Origin: Prevotella sp.
Lineage (GTDB): Bacteria > Bacteroidota > Bacteroidia > Bacteroidales > Bacteroidaceae
Length of the DNA: 64,000 nt
Direction: 5' to 3'
NCBI GenBank assembly: GCA_017413085.1
Contig: JAFPVC010000026.1
Location: 1-64,000, forward strand
In this document: one piece after another, positions 61,169 through 64,000 of the stretch
How positions within the stretch are numbered: the first letter of the stretch is position 1
How the letters are laid out: each line of letters starts with the position of its first letter
Translations under genes and position numbers: made by a program
Notes under the pieces: model-generated
Databases searched by the model: none
What the model was told of the DNA's origin: nothing
The model's input: only the letters and a program-made list of their open reading frames with translations

Positions 61169-63547
61169 ATGGTATATGATTATTTCTCACGGCACCAACA
61201 CGTAAGGTGGAGCAGTCTGGCGGGCATGACTCTCTTGCTCGTCATTCTGACCATGCGCCTTACCTACAGGGAAGACATATCGGCTTTCCTGCCACTCGGC
61301 ACCGAAGAACGCGAAATGCTCAACATATATCAGAGTATATCAGGAGCAGAGAACATCATCGTAGTGTTTGACACTGGCGGTGATGCTGACAAGACGGTTG
61401 AGGCCATAGAGGCATTCCGCGAGAACCTGTTTAAGGCCGACGCAGAAGGATGGACCAAAGGCATGACCATGCAGACCGACATGGAGACAGTGAAAGCCAT
61501 ACAGGACTTCGCCTACGAAAACATACCATACTTTTTAACCGATGCTGACTATGCGCGCATGGACTCCGCACTCTGCCATCCTAACGCCATAGACTCACTG
61601 TTGGAACACGACAAGCAGATTCTGATGATGCCCACAGGCAGTATGCTGTCAACCGTCATCAGCCGCGACCCGCTCAATATCTTCACGCCAGTGGTGAGCC
61701 GCTTGCAAGACATGCAGCCCGAGGCAAATCTTGAAATCTACGACGGCCACATCTTCACGCCCGACATGAAGTACGCCATCGCAATACTATCATCGCCGTT
61801 CGGTAATGCCGAGACAGATCAAAACGCCAGGCTCATCAATCTTATTAACGATGCAATAAGCGCCACACAAAAGCAGCACCCCACCACCAAGGCGCATGTG
61901 ACGGGCGGCCCCACGATTGCCGTGGGCAATGCACAGCAAATCAAGAAAGACTCAGCCGTGGCCATAGCATTGGCAGTGGTATTGATAGCAGCATTGCTGG
62001 CATGGTCTATACGCTCCATGAGAAACATACTGCTCATAGCCCTGACCACAGGATGGGGATGGTTGTTTGCCCTTGGCGGCATGGCCCTGCTAAGCAATGA
62101 GGTGTCGATTATAGTCTTAGGCATGTCAAGCGTGATACTCGGCATAGCCGTAAACTATCCTCTGCACCTCGTGACCCACTCACAACACGAAACAGACATG
62201 AGGCAGGCGCTGCGCGACATCAGCAAACCTCTGCTTGTGGGCAACATCACGACTGTAGGAGCTTTCCTCGCACTGGTACCGCTTAAATCAACTGCTCTGT
62301 GCGACCTCGGATTGTTTGCATCGCTGCTGCTTGCCGGAACCATCGTATTCGTACTGATTTACCTGCCTCACGCTGTTAAGACGAAGACGGAAGCGAAAAC
62401 AGGAACGAAAGCCACATGGTTGGAGCGAATAGCATCAACTAACCCCGAAAAGAAACGGTGGCTTGTAGCCGCAGCGGTGGCGTTAACAGTGGTGTTCGGA
62501 TGGTTCAGTCTGAAAACAGAGTTTGACCCCGACATGGCAAGCATCAATTATATGACCGAGGAGCAGCGCAGCGACATGGACTATATAAACAGGATGACAG
62601 CACGCGACACCACAAAACGGTCAGAGACACTGTATGTGGTCTCTTCGGGCAACACCATCGACGAGGCACTTGACAGTGCACTTGCACGCGGACTGAATCA
62701 GACAAGCCACTTCATAACATCAAAACATGAGCAGGCAGAACGACTCCGAAAGTGGGAGGACTTCAAAAAGCGGCATCCCATGCTGACCGACGGCACGCTG
62801 TTTTTCACGGCAAAGCAGAAAGGCTTTGCAGAAGACGCTTTCAGCCCGTTTTACAGTATAATGCATCGAAAACGCTCGCTGCAGCCGTTTGAATACTTCG
62901 CACCGCTTACGAATACAGTCTTTGCCAAGAGCATCAGCATAGACAAAGACAGCGGCGGCATGCGATACCACGTAATTGACCGTCTGACGACCGACGACCC
63001 GAGGGCACAAGGCATCAGTGGAACATTCACTGCAAAAAGCATAAGCAGTGCAGTGGCATCGACCCTGTCATCCAATTTCAACTATATAGGAGTGGCCTGT
63101 TCAGCCATAGTGTTCCTGTTTCTGTGGCTGTCATTCCGCAGTCTGCGCACCGCAATAATCGCATTCGTACCTATGGCCGTCAGCTGGATATGGATACTGG
63201 GAATCATGGCCATGCTGGGGATAAAATTCAACATAGTAAACATCATACTTGCCACTTTCATCTTTGGCCAAGGCGACGATTACACCATATTCGTGACCGA
63301 GGGCTGCCTGTATGAAAGGCAGACAGGGCGCAGGGTACTTGCAGAGTATAAGCGGAGCATACTGATTTCAGCTATGATTATGTTTGTCGGCATAGGCACA
63401 CTGATTTTCGCCAAGCATCCCGCATTGCACTCTCTAGCCGAGGTCACCATCATTGGAATGGCGTGTGTAGTATTCATGGCATGGACAGTGCCTCCGTTGC
63501 TCATTAACATCTGTTTTAAAAACAAATATTTGCAGGAAGCATACTAA
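61169..63547 (+). CDS. MMPL/RND-family exporter
   Basis: The 792-residue inner-membrane protein has two repeats of one helix, a large periplasmic loop and about five helices (about 13-31, 245-400, then 420-440, 620-780). The conserved Asp-containing region is GQGDDYTIFVTEG in the second half. MMPL-type exporters in aryl-polyene and flexirubin clusters move the finished lipid out of the inner membrane. The segment KTEAKTGTKA between halves is encoded by a hexanucleotide tract at 62382-62416. It starts 6 nt after the transporter-LolA gene; partner genes lie in the same operon. Confidence 0.9.
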   Translation: MVYDYFSRHQHVRWSSLAGMTLLLVILTMRLTYREDISAFLPLGTEEREMLNIYQSISGAENIIVVFDTGGDADKTVEAIEAFRENLFKADAEGWTKGMTMQTDMETVKAIQDFAYENIPYFLTDADYARMDSALCHPNAIDSLLEHDKQILMMPTGSMLSTVISRDPLNIFTPVVSRLQDMQPEANLEIYDGHIFTPDMKYAIAILSSPFGNAETDQNARLINLINDAISATQKQHPTTKAHVTGGPTIAVGNAQQIKKDSAVAIALAVVLIAALLAWSIRSMRNILLIALTTGWGWLFALGGMALLSNEVSIIVLGMSSVILGIAVNYPLHLVTHSQHETDMRQALRDISKPLLVGNITTVGAFLALVPLKSTALCDLGLFASLLLAGTIVFVLIYLPHAVKTKTEAKTGTKATWLERIASTNPEKKRWLVAAAVALTVVFGWFSLKTEFDPDMASINYMTEEQRSDMDYINRMTARDTTKRSETLYVVSSGNTIDEALDSALARGLNQTSHFITSKHEQAERLRKWEDFKKRHPMLTDGTLFFTAKQKGFAEDAFSPFYSIMHRKRSLQPFEYFAPLTNTVFAKSISIDKDSGGMRYHVIDRLTTDDPRAQGISGTFTAKSISSAVASTLSSNFNYIGVACSAIVFLFLWLSFRSLRTAIIAFVPMAVSWIWILGIMAMLGIKFNIVNIILATFIFGQGDDYTIFVTEGCLYERQTGRRVLAEYKRSILISAMIMFVGIGTLIFAKHPALHSLAEVTIIGMACVVFMAWTVPPLLINICFKNKYLQEAY
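62382..62416 (+). repeat. hexanucleotide tract between exporter halves
   Basis: GACGAAGACGGAAGCGAAAACAGGAACG is translated as a Lys/Thr/Glu/Ala linker between the two transmembrane bundles. Same repeat family as 22315-22412. Confidence 0.65.
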
Positions 63548-63566
63548 CCAAGTACTGATTACATAG
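63545..63566 (+). repeat. solitary unit of the 22-bp repeat
   Basis: TAACCAAGTACTGATTACATAG matches the 22-bp unit (right arm CTGATTACA perfect, left arm degenerate). Its first three bases are the stop codon of the MMPL gene. No second unit follows. Confidence 0.6.
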
Positions 63567-63615
63567 TGGTGGATAACACACGATATTTTAACGACTAAAA
63601 ACAAGAAAGAACAAT

Positions 63616-64000
63616 ATGATTAAGAACAGTTTTTCAACGAAGGACAGGGGCTTTTCACCCTTTCTTCTCTGCTCATTATTCATTATTACGCTGTTGCTGA
63701 CACCAGCAATTGCAAAGGCGGCTGAACCCACTATCGGCGGTGGTATGCGCTTCACGCTATATGCTCCGATGGCGAAAGAGGTAACGCTGCACGGCTCCGG
63801 CATACTGCGAAAGCAAAAAATGATGAGGCAGGCAGACGGCAACTGGACGTACGTCAGCCCGGCACTGGCATCCGACATGTATACCTATAATTTCATAATT
63901 GACGGTGAAGTAACGCAGACAGAACCTGCCGGTACGCCCGTGGTGCGCGACATTGACCAGTATTTTAACTATTTCTTCGTACCCGGATGGCCAGCCGACT
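63616..64000 (+). CDS. secreted esterase-like protein with N-terminal E-set domain (partial)
   Basis: The gene runs off the window; about 128 codons are visible. They give a signal peptide (about 18-36, ending AIAKAAE) and an immunoglobulin-like E-set/CBM48-type domain (MRFTLYAPMAKEVTLHGSG, GNWTYVSPALASDMYTYNFIIDG). This combination precedes an alpha/beta-hydrolase domain in Prevotella ferulic-acid-esterase-type proteins, which should lie beyond the edge. Whether it belongs to the polyene cluster or is a following polysaccharide gene cannot be decided here. Confidence 0.7.
   Translation, partial: MIKNSFSTKDRGFSPFLLCSLFIITLLLTPAIAKAAEPTIGGGMRFTLYAPMAKEVTLHGSGILRKQKMMRQADGNWTYVSPALASDMYTYNFIIDGEVTQTEPAGTPVVRDIDQYFNYFFVPGWPAD

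Overview
The window looks like a chromosome segment of a Bacteroidales bacterium, most probably Prevotella or a close relative. Four things point there: promoters with the Bacteroidetes -7 box TAnnTTTG upstream of many genes, an ExbB/ExbD/TonB energy set, a PorW/SprE-like lipoprotein linked to type IX secretion, and pectin-lyase, dockerin and aryl-polyene-type genes. Gene density is high. I found no tRNA, rRNA, CRISPR array or intact insertion sequence. All family names come from motifs read by eye, not from a search.

Layout. 1-2.6 kb: A+T-rich accessory lipoproteins and two apparent gene remnants. 2.6-8.4 kb: divergent ABC exporter versus a phosphoethanolamine-transferase-like, acyltransferase and UbiA operon. 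8.4-10.6 kb: an ExbB, small membrane protein, ExbD, ExbD operon. 10.7-17.4 kb: porin-like protein, thyA, an ATPase, and an OmpA, coiled-coil, lysozyme-like operon. 17.6-28.1 kb: dockerin protein, a ClpB without its N-domain, guanine deaminase, topoisomerase IV A, DUF3316-like protein, S41 peptidase, malate dehydrogenase.

28.3-39.4 kb is a twelve-gene leftward surface-glycan operon. Its middle holds an acyl-building module: KASIII, two acyl carrier proteins, an adenylating ligase and two SDR reductases, next to a NeuD/PglD-like acyltransferase. This suggests a glycan carrying a dedicated acyl substituent. 39.5-49.3 kb: tonB, a large beta-helix polysaccharide-binding protein, a FadL-type porin, a pectin (rhamnogalacturonan) PL11/GH105 pair and thioredoxin. 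49.3-53.8 kb: PorW/SprE-like protein and a small secreted protein.

54.0-63.5 kb is the left part of an aryl-polyene/flexirubin-type cluster: Dabb protein, methyltransferase, ACP, lauroyl-type acyltransferase, KS, ACP, KS, a transporter-LolA protein and an MMPL exporter. Three of its proteins are unusual multi-domain forms. The cluster probably continues beyond the right edge, where a secreted esterase-like gene is cut.

Between genes, and sometimes inside them, lie several dispersed repeat families. The most striking is an 88-bp array of exactly four 22-bp near-palindromes, present at 21.6, 40.3 and 53.2 kb. A second is a GAAAACG-like hexanucleotide tract that is translated in frame as linkers, a low-complexity N-terminus and a signal peptide. 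A third is AAGAATTG-type tracts in operon gaps.
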